The notes: a model not told the origin generated them from the letters alone. 64,000 bases of DNA from a bacterium (GCA_030431975.1 JAUIHP010000017.1:62001-126000); one strand, 5' to 3'; positions 1 to 9,332 are shown, counted from the stretch's first letter. A program made the numbers and translations.

Positions 1-37
1 AAAGCTCTTCGACCGAAAGGGCGGCGGTCCAACTCAT
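1..37 (-). CDS. 5' end of an unidentified gene cut by the window edge
   Basis: Only twelve codons are visible on the minus strand, beginning MSWTAALSVEEL. The ATG at 35-37 has a good Shine-Dalgarno sequence, AGGAG at 45-49, seven bases upstream. It is the next gene downstream of the TPR regulator that ends at 205, and a hairpin lies between them, so it may be a separate transcript. Too little is seen to name a function. Confidence 0.45.
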   Translation of the reverse strand, partial: MSWTAALSVEEL

Positions 38-121
38 GCGAGTACTCCTCTTTCGTCACTTTGATGTGCGCGGACAGGATCGCGGCCATTCTCCCAGGCA
101 AGCCCGGGGCCAACAATGGGA

Positions 122-151
122 AAGCCGCGAATCCTTTCAGATCCGCGGCTT
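122..151 (-). terminator. hairpin after the TPR/AAA regulator gene
   Basis: An 8-bp perfect stem (AAGCCGCG at 122-129 pairs with CGCGGCTT at 144-151) lies about 50 bases beyond the stop codon at 205. The minus-strand flank after the stem is only weakly T-rich, so a Rho-independent terminator is plausible but not certain. Confidence 0.4.
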
Positions 152-204
152 CTTCGTAGAACCACGCCGGTCGGACATGCCAAACTCGACGACGGTCGTG
201 TCCG

Positions 205-2526
205 TTACCGAACCCGGTCGATGTAACGCTCCACGACGTCCCGCAACTCCCGAAGATTCCCCGGCCAGCTGTGATCCATCCACCGAATGAGCAACTCATC
301 CGGCGGGCGAGGGATTTCGCTGCCGTACCGCCGCCGACCCAGACGAAGTACGCAATCGATCTGCAGAGGAACGTCCGGCCGTCGGGCTCGCAGGGACGGG
401 ATTTCCAACACAACTCTGGAAAGCTCGTGTCGCAGCGCCGGGATGACCGGATCCGTTCCTGTTTCGCCGTCCGGACCCCGCTGCCGGTCGCTGGCGATGA
501 CCCGGACTCCCCCAGCGGGAAGTCGTTCCCGTTGTTCCTGCAGCCACCGGACGAGAAGCCGCTGTGCTTCGGCGCCCAGATCCGCCATTCCATCCAGGAA
601 GAGGGTTCCGCCATCGGCGGCCCGACTCAGTCCACCGTGCTCGCCCTGACCCCAGAGCTCTCTCTCCATGGCCGCGGCCCCGAGTTCGACGCAGTGAAAC
701 GGAATGTAGAGCCCGTTCCGACCGGACCAACGGTGGATGACGCGCGCCAGGATCTCGAAGCCGCTCCCCGGTTCTGCTCGAATGAGGACCGGAACGTCCA
801 GTGCCGCGACATTCTTGGCCAGCGCCAAGGTCCGCAGAAGTTCGCTGTCCCGGGTTACCAGACCATAGGACTCCAGCAGGTGAAGGTCCTCGGCAGAGAG
901 CCGGTCGTCCGAGCGTTGCACGGCGGCCGGTTCCCTCAGCCGTCTCGGGTACTGCCGCGGCGAACTCTCCACGATCGACTCCAAGAGTCGTTCCCCCTCC
1001 CGCCGGACCAAGGAGGCTGGATGCGCGGAAAACGGACGACAGACTTCCGATACGTGGACGCTGAGGTCGACGCTCGCCATCGTCCCGACGCTGTGCTTGA
1101 GGCGCAGCGCCAACAAACCGATCCGGGCTCTTTCGAACGTCTCACCCAAACGATCCAGCATTTCACCGGCCGCTTCGACACGAGCCGCCGCGGACCGGAC
1201 GTCACCCATATAGAGGTCCACCTCGGCCAGCACACGCTCACAGGTCGCCGCTTCGTAGACGTCGCCGTAGCGCCGGGCGGATCGGGCCGAACGAGCTGCG
1301 AGCAATCGCGCCGACTCGACATCTTTTCGGGCGAGAGCCACTTCGGCCAGTCGACGTTTGACCTCGAACGCAATGTCTCCGTCGGGTGCCATCTTTGCGG
1401 CCAGATCTTCGGCTCGACTGAGAAGTCGCGCAGCGCGGGTCAACCTGCCGCTGGACATGTGGTACTCGCCGGCGAACTCCAACGCGAGGGCGTAGTCCCG
1501 CTGTGCGCCGCGAGCTCGTGAACTGCGCAGAACGTGGGCCAGATGACCGCGGGCAGCCTCCTCGTCTCCCGTTCGGATTGCGGCCATGGCCAGCCCGAGC
1601 CGGATCGTCGCGACGCGACGACTTGCGCCGACCCGTTGCGACCCAGTCCAAGCCTGCGTGAGCAGATCCTTCCCGGACGCAAACTCGCCTCGCTTCACGC
1701 GCAGAACACCGAGATTGATCAGAGCCGCCAGTGCCTTCTCCGTCTGGCCGATCTCTTCGTAGCGAAAGCGAGCTTCCTGATAAATCGCATCCGCTTCGTC
1801 CCAGTGGCAGTCCAGAAGGTGGGTGTTGGCAATTCCAAGGAGCGCGTCCGCCCGCCCCTCTTTCGATCCCAGCCGGTCAAAGAGATCGAGAACGTGCTCG
1901 AAGAGATCCCGTGCTTCCGACGGTTTCCGCAAAGCCAGCATTGACTGAGCGACCACCATCGCCAGCCGGGCAACGATCGTCGTCGGTGGTTGCTTTTGTC
2001 CGTCGAAGAAGGTCCGCCCGAGTTCGACCACATGCCGATACTGGCCGCGTCGGTGGAGAACTCTCAGTTGCAGCTGGAATCTCCAGAGGGCTCGTTCTTC
2101 GTGCCTCGTTGCCGCATGGAGGTTCTCCCGATGGTCGGAGCTCTGACCGGCGTCAACGAGTTCCCCATGCTGGTCGGAGCTCTCACCGACTTCATCGAGG
2201 TCCGCAAGATCATCGAAACTCTCGACAGGGCCGAGGGTTTCCTCCGACTCGTCGAAGGCCGAGCGGGAGCAGGTGTTTTCTCGAACGATCGAGGTCGGAA
2301 GTACCGGGGGCCCCAGCAACTTGTCCGCTTCGAGGACTCGTCCGAGTCCGACGAGTGCCTCCGCTCTCAGGAGGCGAGCTTCTTCATCCCATCCGTTGAT
2401 CGGTAAGCGGTCCAACGACTCGATCGCGGACTCGTACGCCGATGCCGAGACGTAGATGCGCGCCAGTTCGAGCGCGGTGCGGCGCGCGACCTGGGCCGGT
2501 CTCGGCCTTGGTGTGAGTTGTGACAT
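205..2526 (-). CDS. TPR protein with a degenerate sigma-54-activator AAA domain
   Basis: 773 residues. Residues about 15-530 are alpha-helical TPR-like repeats. Residues about 555-773 align in order with the AAA+ domain of sigma-54 enhancer-binding proteins and end in the family hallmark WPGNLRELRDVVERY. The key residues are gone: the Walker A region reads AEPGSGFE, so the lysine is replaced by Phe590; Walker B reads GGTLFLDG, so the catalytic Glu is Gly646; the GAFTGA loop is missing; and no C-terminal Fis-type DNA-binding helix follows. It is therefore unlikely to remodel sigma-54 polymerase and may be a signalling adaptor. The ATG has a GGAGAGGAA ribosome site. It follows the small secreted protein by 18 bp and is probably cotranscribed with it. 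Confidence 0.85.
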   Translation of the reverse strand: MSQLTPRPRPAQVARRTALELARIYVSASAYESAIESLDRLPINGWDEEARLLRAEALVGLGRVLEADKLLGPPVLPTSIVRENTCSRSAFDESEETLGPVESFDDLADLDEVGESSDQHGELVDAGQSSDHRENLHAATRHEERALWRFQLQLRVLHRRGQYRHVVELGRTFFDGQKQPPTTIVARLAMVVAQSMLALRKPSEARDLFEHVLDLFDRLGSKEGRADALLGIANTHLLDCHWDEADAIYQEARFRYEEIGQTEKALAALINLGVLRVKRGEFASGKDLLTQAWTGSQRVGASRRVATIRLGLAMAAIRTGDEEAARGHLAHVLRSSRARGAQRDYALALEFAGEYHMSSGRLTRAARLLSRAEDLAAKMAPDGDIAFEVKRRLAEVALARKDVESARLLAARSARSARRYGDVYEAATCERVLAEVDLYMGDVRSAAARVEAAGEMLDRLGETFERARIGLLALRLKHSVGTMASVDLSVHVSEVCRPFSAHPASLVRREGERLLESIVESSPRQYPRRLREPAAVQRSDDRLSAEDLHLLESYGLVTRDSELLRTLALAKNVAALDVPVLIRAEPGSGFEILARVIHRWSGRNGLYIPFHCVELGAAAMERELWGQGEHGGLSRAADGGTLFLDGMADLGAEAQRLLVRWLQEQRERLPAGGVRVIASDRQRGPDGETGTDPVIPALRHELSRVVLEIPSLRARRPDVPLQIDCVLRLGRRRYGSEIPRPPDELLIRWMDHSWPGNLRELRDVVERYIDRVR

Positions 2527-2544
2527 TTCCTCTCCCCCCTTGGA

Positions 2545-2898
2545 TTAGCGCGATGCGCCAGGCAGGGCGATTCGGAAACCCACCACCTTGCGGATCCATT
2601 TGGCCAGGGGCGACATGTCGTCCTCCGTGATGACACGGCGACCGTCGCGGGAGTGGCTGCGTTGATCATCGTCAACATGCTCCCGACCATCGTCGTCGTG
2701 CTTGACGTCTTCACTGTCCGTCGGCACGTGAGGGTTCAGTTCCGGCTCTTCGAACGGGGTTCCATCGGTCAGGACCCAGGCGTACTGGCGGTTGTACTCC
2801 AGCACGGCCGCGTCGGCGGGGCCGACCAGCAGAAAGAGGTTGGTGAGGGTGAATAGCAACAGGGCGAGTCGAATGGGGCGCTTAGGACACGAGTACAT
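2545..2898 (-). CDS. small secreted protein of unknown function
   Basis: 117 residues from the ATG at 2896-2898, preceded by GGGAGG. A longer frame reaches 2967, but this start places a signal peptide at the N-terminus: MYSCPKRP, then a hydrophobic stretch (LALLLFTLTNLFLLVG), then an ADA-type cleavage site. The mature part is about 88 residues, with a His/Asp/Arg-rich middle and an amphipathic C-terminus. No family is recognised. It is first in a likely operon with the TPR/AAA-like regulator, so it could be exported and sensed or controlled with it; that is inference. Confidence 0.7.
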   Translation of the reverse strand: MYSCPKRPIRLALLLFTLTNLFLLVGPADAAVLEYNRQYAWVLTDGTPFEEPELNPHVPTDSEDVKHDDDGREHVDDDQRSHSRDGRRVITEDDMSPLAKWIRKVVGFRIALPGASR

Positions 2899-3201
2899 CG
2901 GTGCCTCCCGTTTCCGATCAGAAACCGCAGGGTAAGCGGGATCCGTCGTGGAGCATGCAAGCTTCACCTTGGTCGTTTGCGTTTCGAAGGGGGGAACTCA
3001 GAAACGAACTGTCGTTGGAGACGGAGATGGGGACGAGCATTGCGGCGCCTTGAACCGAGGCCCGGGTCCAAGGAGACTCTCCACATCTCTGAGCCTAAGT
3101 TACAGACTTGCTGCTTTGCGAGTCAACCAGTCCGATCCTGTCTGCGGCGTTTCTGACCGACAGCGAACACGATCGGTCCGCAATGAAAGAAGGGGTTCCC
3201 T
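2899..3201. other. divergent intergenic region
   Basis: 303 bases between the minus-strand secreted protein and the plus-strand CYTH gene. It must hold both promoters, but I see no convincing -35/-10 pair, repeat or RNA gene. Confidence 0.4.
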
Positions 3202-3726
3202 ATGTCGCATGTGAACATGGAGATCAAGGCGAGGTGCCCGGATCCCGACCGGGTCCGAACGTTTCTTCGCGCCCGCGACGCGCGATTCGTCGGCACCGAC
3301 CATCAAGTCGATACCTACTTTCGGTGCCCAAAGGGACGCCTAAAGCTTCGCCAGGGCCCGATCGAAACCGCTCTCATCCAGTATCACCGGGCCGATAGCC
3401 GCGACACGCGGGCGTCCAACGTTCACCTGTACAAAACGACGGACAGCGCCGCGCTGCGGGAACTACTTTCGAGCGCGTTGGAGATCGACGTGGTCGTTCG
3501 CAAGCAGCGTGAGATCTTCTTCATCGACAACGTCAAGTTCCACATCGACAACGTGGAGGGGCTTGGAAGTTTTGTGGAGATAGAGGCGATCGGTGAATTC
3601 GGTGAGGAGGAGCGGCTCCGCGCGCAGTGCGATCTTTTTCGGGAGCGACTCGGCGTGGAAGAAGGGGACATCGAGGGCCGGTCGTACTCCGATCTTCTAC
3701 GGGATCCGGACGGTGCTTCAGGATGA
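3202..3726 (+). CDS. CYTH-domain protein (CyaB-like class IV adenylate cyclase or triphosphatase family)
   Basis: 174 residues filling a single CYTH triphosphate-tunnel domain. The N-terminal NMEIKARC matches the start strand of CyaB-type members. Charged strand motifs follow (DTYFRCPKGRLKLRQG, VRKQREIFF, VEGLGSFVEIEAIG) and supply the basic and acidic residues that line the tunnel. Known members hydrolyse or cyclise triphosphates with Mg2+ or Mn2+. Whether this one makes cAMP or cleaves inorganic or thiamine triphosphate cannot be told from sequence. The ATG has AAGGGG upstream. It is monocistronic and convergent with the membrane TPR gene. Confidence 0.88.
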   Translation: MSHVNMEIKARCPDPDRVRTFLRARDARFVGTDHQVDTYFRCPKGRLKLRQGPIETALIQYHRADSRDTRASNVHLYKTTDSAALRELLSSALEIDVVVRKQREIFFIDNVKFHIDNVEGLGSFVEIEAIGEFGEEERLRAQCDLFRERLGVEEGDIEGRSYSDLLRDPDGASG

Positions 3727-3785
3727 GCTCTGGCGCGGGACGGCCTGGTTGGGGTCTTTGGCACCGAGACGCCCGGACCCGTCGG

Positions 3786-5597
3786 CTAAGGCGACTCGTC
3801 CTCGGGAACGGGAGACTGACCGGCATCGATTCGGATCTGCCTCCGACGCGCGTCTTCCTCGGCCCGGTCGTGGATAACCTCCACAGCCTCTTCCAGTGAT
3901 GCCCGCTGCGTCGGGTCTTTTTCCAACTCGATGGCGCGGCCGAAGTGATACAACGCCTGCTCGTCGTACTTGATGCTGTTGCGATAGATGAACCCGAGAT
4001 TCGCATGAGCCCGAAGGTGGTCCGGAAAGACCTCGAGGGTCTTCTGCAAGTCTTCGACGGCGAGATGATTCTGGTCCTGCCTCATCAAAGCCAGCGCCCG
4101 ATTGAAATGCGCTTTGGCTCGAGGTACGGCGAACTCTTCGGATCCAGCCATCCCCTCTATGGCCTTGTTGTAGGCTCGTCGGGCCAGGCCGTACTCCTGC
4201 TGACGGGAGTACGAGGCGCCAAGGTTCACCCACCCGGCCCACAGATCCTCCCGCTTCCCCAGCGCGGACTCATACCGTTGCTGGGCCGCCGCGTATTGGC
4301 CGCGCCCAAGGTGGAGATTACCGAGATCGAACTCCAAGTATGCAGAATTGGGGTAATCGGCCAGTTGAGCATGCATCAATCTGTCTTGATCTTTATAATC
4401 AGTCACCCGCTGCATGGCCAACCACCCATAAATCCCGGCCAATACAACTGGCACAGCCGCCGCGACCATGCGAACGGACGATGGGCGAGTCCATGTAAGC
4501 GCCGCCGTTGCAGCCAGCCCGAGTGCCGCAGCCAGGAGAAACGGGACGAATCGTTCGTTTACAAAGTCACCGGCTGGAGCCAGAACCCCAAGTGTGGCAA
4601 TCAGAACCATGGTCAGAAGACCGGACCAAAGGGTGAGTCCGAGGCGCTTTCGGATGGCGGCCAAAGCCGTCAGAGCCAGGCCCGCGATCACGAAGACCAC
4701 CCCGATCAACGCCTTTAGCGCACTCCCACCCCCGGAGACGATGGAGTCGTGACGAGTCGAGAGAGGGTCTGGCCAAATCAATATACGTAGATATGTGAGT
4801 GTCGATTCGAAACCGAGCATAGCCCGTTTCAACAGCGGCAACCCGGTGTCCGGATGCACAACCCTCGCGACCAACTCGCCGTCATGAGCCGCGCTCAGGG
4901 CCACCATTCGATACCCAAGCGCCGCTACGCAGGTCACAAGGACACCGACCGCCAGAATCACCGTGGTCCTGTCCGTTTCGCTCTCCCGTCCTGACCACAA
5001 GAGAAGCCACACCACCGGTGCAAAGACAAATGCCGTCTCCTTGAAGCCAAGCGCAATCGCCAGAAGCAGGATCGAGGCCCAGGCCATGGCCCTGCCGGAA
5101 GACGAGTTCACCGCAAGATACGCCGACCCGAGGGAGAGCAGGCCGAACAAGAGGCTCGATAGTTCGGAGAGGCCGGCCAATTGTAGTACCGACTGCGACA
5201 CACCCGCGTGGCCAACGAACAGAACACTGGTCACGACCGCCGCCACTGCGGACCCTGTCGTCTGCCGGATCAGGCCGAAAAGGACATACCCGCACGCGGC
5301 CAACAGAAGAATCTGGGTCCACAGGTAGGACGCACGATCCCGTCCGAAGGCGTCGAATCGAATGCTGTTGGCCCACACCGTAAGAGGGCGGACGACGGGG
5401 TGCACTTCGTCGCGCGAATAGATCGCGGCGCCTTCGAGGGTCCCCGTGAGGGTCGGAGAGGTCACTGCAGGGTTGCCCCAGATGACCTGGGTATCCTCTG
5501 TCAGCACTCCGTTGTCGCGCGCCCCGGAATAGACCGCAGCAGCCACGAAGAACAGAAGGATCGGCGCAATCCAACTCAGGAGTCGGTCTCGGTTCAT
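3786..5597 (-). CDS. multispanning membrane protein with C-terminal TPRs (GT-C/TMTC-like)
   Basis: 603 residues. The first 410 hold about ten membrane helices, with a GT-C-like acidic first loop (NGVLTEDTQVIWGNP), resembling the TMTC/PMT architecture of lipid-linked glycosyltransferases. Residues about 415-575 form three or four TPRs, including YLEFDLGNLHLGRGQYAAAQ. A protein O-glycosyltransferase role is possible, but the catalytic Asp pair is not clear. It lies 36 bp downstream of the FGE-fold lipoprotein on the same strand, so the two are likely cotranscribed and may both act at the cell envelope. Confidence 0.8.
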   Translation of the reverse strand: MNRDRLLSWIAPILLFFVAAAVYSGARDNGVLTEDTQVIWGNPAVTSPTLTGTLEGAAIYSRDEVHPVVRPLTVWANSIRFDAFGRDRASYLWTQILLLAACGYVLFGLIRQTTGSAVAAVVTSVLFVGHAGVSQSVLQLAGLSELSSLLFGLLSLGSAYLAVNSSSGRAMAWASILLLAIALGFKETAFVFAPVVWLLLWSGRESETDRTTVILAVGVLVTCVAALGYRMVALSAAHDGELVARVVHPDTGLPLLKRAMLGFESTLTYLRILIWPDPLSTRHDSIVSGGGSALKALIGVVFVIAGLALTALAAIRKRLGLTLWSGLLTMVLIATLGVLAPAGDFVNERFVPFLLAAALGLAATAALTWTRPSSVRMVAAAVPVVLAGIYGWLAMQRVTDYKDQDRLMHAQLADYPNSAYLEFDLGNLHLGRGQYAAAQQRYESALGKREDLWAGWVNLGASYSRQQEYGLARRAYNKAIEGMAGSEEFAVPRAKAHFNRALALMRQDQNHLAVEDLQKTLEVFPDHLRAHANLGFIYRNSIKYDEQALYHFGRAIELEKDPTQRASLEEAVEVIHDRAEEDARRRQIRIDAGQSPVPEDESP

Positions 5598-5633
5598 GAG
5601 GGCTCGACTCCGTGGATTGTCGTTAGGACCAAT

Positions 5634-7343
5634 CTAAGGACGGTTTTCACAGTCGATCGGGAAGTACGCCACGCGGAAGCCGACACTCTCAAAACTCTCC
5701 GAAGGAGGAACGTCCGCATCTCTGGCGGTGACTCGAACTCCTCCTGGTGTCTTTTGGTAGCTTCCGCCGCGAACAGCCTTGAATTCTCCTACCAGCGGGT
5801 CGACCGGTCCTTGTGGGTTCGTCTGGATCGATTCTTGCCCGTAGGGCGCGTACCAGTCGCTAACCCATTCCGCGACGTTACCCGACATGTCATAACAACC
5901 GAGCGCGCTCGGTGTATCGACCGTTTCAAAGTCATCGTAGGTAGAGCCGTCGTAGTACCCGACAGGAGTCGTACCCCGGTCTCCATCGAAAGGATCACCA
6001 CTTTCTACGTAGTTGATCCGCTTCTGTCCCGTCTTGTCCCCGTCTCTCAAATCCTCGCCGTATGGAAAACGCCAGTTCGCGTTGTCGGCTCGGGCAGCGA
6101 CTTCCCACTCGGCTTCTGTCGGAAGACGAAGGCCATAGTTCACGGCGTATGCCGTCGCCCCGTACCACGTCACTCCCGTTACCGGATGGTCTGCAAACCC
6201 GTCTTCGACGAGGAATGCTTCCGAGTCGATGTTGAAGAAGAGTCGCGAGTTGTCAAAGTCCATGTACCGGTCCGTCAGTGCACCCGTGGAGTCCACGCCC
6301 CAGATCTCGTTGTTTCCGAAGAAGACATCGTTGTTGGGAAGGGCTTCCTGCAGATAGTTGAGGTACTCCTGGTTGGTGACCTCACGCTTCAGCAACAAGG
6401 ATTCGGAAGTAAGTCGGACCTGGTGTACCGGGAATTCGTTCTCGCTCGCCCCAACCGGATTCGAGGCTCCGCGCGGATACACACCGGGGGGAATTCTGGC
6501 GAAGTCCGCCCCCTCACCCGGCTGCCACCCGGCGCGAAGCGGGTCGGGACATCCACCCAGCGGCGTCACGGAGACCCGGATGGTTGGAGCACTCGAGTTC
6601 GCCTCCTCTACGTAGGTGTTTCGAGCTTCCAACTTGGGGAAGTAGGTTTCGGCGCGAACAAAGATCCAGCTTTGCGTCTCGTTGGCGCGCGCGTCTGCAT
6701 CCCAATCGATATCCCAGATGCCATCCCCGTCGAAGTCCCAGCGGACCTGGATATCCGCATCGTTGTCGATCCTGTCTTCGGTCAGCGAGGGATCGAAGAA
6801 GAACGTCGTGCTGATGTCTCCCGTCGGAGGTTGGATGTCAAAATCAACTGGATCCGGGGGCTCGAGATCCACTCCGTTCAGGATGACAACCTGGTTCGAC
6901 TCACTTCGCTGAACGTTGCCGGCCCCGTCCTCGGCGGTCGCGAAGACCTGTGTGTTCGTACCGGACGGGATCAGCTGCGTTCTCCAGAACACCGAGTACA
7001 GTGAGAAACCAGGTGGAACTTCTATGAGTTGCTGAACGGAATCCGGCGCCTGACTCACGTCACCAAGGGTGGACGTGCTTCCGATCATTTGCGCATTCGA
7101 TTGATCTTCCCTCTGGAACCAGGCCGTGACGGCTTCAATCTCGCTGCTTTCGTCCCTGGCGACGATCCACACGTCGGTGGAGTCGGACACAGCGATGAGA
7201 TTGTCAATGAACTCCAAAGGGAATACGACGGAGACATCCGGGGGTGTTTCGTCGGCGGAGGAGGGTGGATCGGAGTCGGTACAACCTTGAATGACAGCCA
7301 GGGTTGACCCCAAAAGTAGCAAAAGGAACCACCGCGATCTCAT
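5634..7343 (-). CDS. lipoprotein with an FGE-sulfatase-fold domain
   Basis: 569 residues from the ATG at 7341-7343 (GGAGAG upstream); the longer open frame lacks a signal at its start. The signal peptide ends at a lipobox, VIQGC. Two Ig/PKD-like segments follow, with an acidic calcium-type motif (DFDGDGIWDIDWDAD). The C-terminal part is an FGE-fold domain: IPPGVYPRGAS, EVTNQEYLNYL, VTWYGATAYA, LRLPTEAEWE, NVAEWVSDWY, VRGGSY and VGFRVAY. The cysteine pair of true formylglycine-generating enzymes is absent after RGGSY, so it is probably a structural or binding member of the family rather than an oxidase. A good promoter lies about 150 bp upstream. Confidence 0.9.
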   Translation of the reverse strand: MRSRWFLLLLLGSTLAVIQGCTDSDPPSSADETPPDVSVVFPLEFIDNLIAVSDSTDVWIVARDESSEIEAVTAWFQREDQSNAQMIGSTSTLGDVSQAPDSVQQLIEVPPGFSLYSVFWRTQLIPSGTNTQVFATAEDGAGNVQRSESNQVVILNGVDLEPPDPVDFDIQPPTGDISTTFFFDPSLTEDRIDNDADIQVRWDFDGDGIWDIDWDADARANETQSWIFVRAETYFPKLEARNTYVEEANSSAPTIRVSVTPLGGCPDPLRAGWQPGEGADFARIPPGVYPRGASNPVGASENEFPVHQVRLTSESLLLKREVTNQEYLNYLQEALPNNDVFFGNNEIWGVDSTGALTDRYMDFDNSRLFFNIDSEAFLVEDGFADHPVTGVTWYGATAYAVNYGLRLPTEAEWEVAARADNANWRFPYGEDLRDGDKTGQKRINYVESGDPFDGDRGTTPVGYYDGSTYDDFETVDTPSALGCYDMSGNVAEWVSDWYAPYGQESIQTNPQGPVDPLVGEFKAVRGGSYQKTPGGVRVTARDADVPPSESFESVGFRVAYFPIDCENRP

Positions 7344-7887
7344 GATCGATCTTCTCTCCTCATCGATGCCAACCCCGGCAGTGCTCCGCCTGTCTCGGCG
7401 GTCAAAGAAGAAGCGCCCACCCCACACACCGACCCAAGCGAGGATGAAATAGAGGACGGAAGAGGCCATCGCTCTCGGACGTGTGTCAGCCGAAATATAG
7501 GGACGCATCTATAGAAGTGTCAAAGGGAAAGCACGTCGAGGACCGAGCGGACCGGCTCCTGCTCGGGATGTTGGGACGGCCCGCCCATCCCCGGAGTCGG
7601 GAAACATCCGCCTTCCAGAGTCACACCCATTGCCCTGGCACCTTGGTGGGGTCGAGTTCTCCACGGGTTCTCCACAGAAGAAGGTGGGCACCCGTCAGAT
7701 TGTTGGATACGCGAACAAAACACACAAGACACGCTAATTATCTGCTATAAAATCGGTTAGCACTAGACCGCACCATCGATGGTTTTGGACCGATCAATCA
7801 GAAACGTCGGGTCGCTTGTAGCTGACACATCATGTCCACAGTGGGAGAGCCTTGGGGATTCAGCCTGGTTTGTGGCCGGACGCCCCA
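7344..7887. other. intergenic region between FGE lipoprotein and bactofilin genes
   Basis: 544 bases without a credible gene. They hold the promoter at 7494-7523 for the FGE lipoprotein and a short direct repeat of GTTCTCCAC near 7656-7675. Open frames here have no supportable start or family. Confidence 0.5.
7494..7523 (-). promoter_or_regulatory. sigma-70-type promoter for the FGE lipoprotein
   Basis: Read on the minus strand, TTGACA (7523-7518), an 18-base spacer, then TATATT (7499-7494). The -35 box is perfect. Transcription would start near 7487, giving a leader of about 140 bases before the ATG at 7343. Confidence 0.6.
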
Positions 7888-8337
7888 TCACCGGGCGGCA
7901 GGCGTGGGCTTCTTCTCGATACTTAGAATCTCGCCCTCCGGCTTCTTTGGTTTGGACATCTCGGCGGCCGCACCCATCTTCGCCTGCCCCTCGAAGAAGA
8001 CCCCCTCTTCAATGGTCAGCGTCGGCGCCTGCAGGTTTCCGGTGACGTGGGCGCCCTTCTTGAGGTCAATTCGGCCCTTGGCCACGATACTGCCCTCAAC
8101 TCGCCCCATCACCACCACGTCCGTCGCGTGTACCTCGGCTTTGACGAGTCCGTTCGTTCCGATCGTGAGCCGGGAACTCACTTCGATCTTGCCGTCGAGG
8201 GTGCCGTCAAGTCGGACATCGCCCTTGGCCTCGATCTCGCCCCGAACGACGACGCCCTCCTGGAGTATGGATTGGCCTCCGTGGCGGTCTGAGGAGGAAG
8301 GAGAGCGGGTCTCCGTATCGTTCGACTTTCCAAACAT
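7888..8337 (-). CDS. bactofilin (polymer-forming cytoskeletal protein)
   Basis: 149 residues. The core, residues about 25-125, is the right-handed beta-helix bactofilin domain with typical short-period repeats (GVVVRGEIEAKGDVRLDG, VVMGRVEGSIVAKGRIDL). The N-terminal tail is polar, and the C-terminal Lys/Pro-rich tail (MSKPKKPEGEILSIEKKP) is disordered. Bactofilins polymerise without nucleotide and place cell-wall enzymes. It sits directly downstream of an M23 peptidase and ParAB on the same strand, as expected for a shape or polarity scaffold. The start has AAAGGA upstream. Confidence 0.95.
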   Translation of the reverse strand: MFGKSNDTETRSPSSSDRHGGQSILQEGVVVRGEIEAKGDVRLDGTLDGKIEVSSRLTIGTNGLVKAEVHATDVVVMGRVEGSIVAKGRIDLKKGAHVTGNLQAPTLTIEEGVFFEGQAKMGAAAEMSKPKKPEGEILSIEKKPTPAAR

Positions 8338-8423
8338 TCCGTGTCCTTTCTTTGCCGATCTCTCTTGAAATCTACATCGGCAAGACTGGCGATCCCTATG
8401 CCGTTTTTCGTTTTACTCCAGAT

Positions 8424-9197
8424 TTATGGGTTTCGGGAATACTCGAAGATAAAGTCCGCGGGGTCCACGGGCACTCCGTCGAGTTGGATCTCGAAATGGA
8501 GGTGGGGGGCGGAACTCTTTCCCGTGTTTCCCAGCCGAGCGATGGGCTGGCCGGCGAAGACCGAATCGCCCAGTGAAACCAAGACCTCGTCGTTATGGCC
8601 ATAGAGGGAAGTGACTCCACTCCCATGGTCCAACGTGATGACATTTCCGTACACAGCGTCTTCTTCAACACGGGTCACGACGCCGCCGCCCGAGGCGAGA
8701 ATCGGAACACCGATAGGGCCAGGGATGTCTACACCCAGATGCTCTGAACCCTTGGGCTCAGATCGGAATCCGCGAGACTGGATCCCCACTCGGGGCGGTA
8801 GGTGCGGCTGCGAATACCTCCAAACGGAGTCCTCGGTCTGATTCAGCTCCAACCCGGTCGCCAGGTCGTCCAGGAGACTGTCTGAGTCAATGCCGGCGAG
8901 GCGAAGCATTCTTTCGTTCACGCGACGCAACTCGACAAGCTGCGCCTCGATCGTTCGGAGCTTGCGGAACTCGGCCCGAAGAGAGTCGTTTGCGGCCGAC
9001 AACTGATCTGCCTGCCGCGCCGATTCGATTCCTCGAGCGAAGATGGCGCCTCCAACGACGAAAACCAACATCGAGACCACGAACAGGGTAAACACCGTAG
9101 CGATCAACCCATATGCGACCCGGTACTGAAAGGTTCTGGTCGCACCCTCGGGCTCCAAGTAGACGAGAAGCCGCTTCTTGGACCATCTCTCACTCAT
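8424..9197 (-). CDS. membrane-anchored M23 peptidase (peptidoglycan endopeptidase)
   Basis: 257 residues. A short cytoplasmic N-terminus is followed by one membrane helix (about 29-52), a periplasmic coiled coil (about 58-100), and a C-terminal LytM/M23 domain. Zinc ligands are intact: His153 and Asp157 in HLGVD, and His234 of the HLH pair (232-234). The family cleaves peptide cross-links of peptidoglycan. The order parA-parB-M23-bactofilin on one strand resembles the bactofilin-LmdC pairing known from Caulobacter relatives. The ribosome site is weak. Confidence 0.93.
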   Translation of the reverse strand: MSERWSKKRLLVYLEPEGATRTFQYRVAYGLIATVFTLFVVSMLVFVVGGAIFARGIESARQADQLSAANDSLRAEFRKLRTIEAQLVELRRVNERMLRLAGIDSDSLLDDLATGLELNQTEDSVWRYSQPHLPPRVGIQSRGFRSEPKGSEHLGVDIPGPIGVPILASGGGVVTRVEEDAVYGNVITLDHGSGVTSLYGHNDEVLVSLGDSVFAGQPIARLGNTGKSSAPHLHFEIQLDGVPVDPADFIFEYSRNP

Positions 9198-9266
9198 ACC
9201 GGATCGTGCGCCCTTCGCTGTCAGTCTTCTGCATTGGGAGATCTGCCTCCGTCACCATGGCCGCTG

Positions 9267-9290
9267 GCTGTTAGCTGTTAGCTGTTAGCT
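9267..9290. repeat. 7-bp tandem repeat (GCTGTTA x3)
   Basis: Three perfect copies of GCTGTTA plus GCT lie in the gap between parB and the M23 gene. No function is evident. The reading is upstream of the M23 start, so it could affect its expression. Confidence 0.75.
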
Positions 9291-9332
9291 TGTTGGCCAT
9301 TGGCCGGGTGGTCGCTGGCCGGTGCAGGACGA

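Noticed and set aside
271-1521. 416-codon plus-strand frame opposite the TPR/AAA-like gene
   Set aside because: It is antisense to a gene with recognisable domains and has no family features of its own.
5208-7004. 598-codon plus-strand frame opposite the FGE lipoprotein and membrane TPR genes
   Set aside because: It crosses two real minus-strand genes and their gap, with no motif or ribosome site.
5634-7343. Calling the FGE-fold lipoproteins sulfatase-activating enzymes
   Set aside because: Both copies lack the cysteine pair after RGGSY needed for formylglycine formation, and no sulfatase is nearby.
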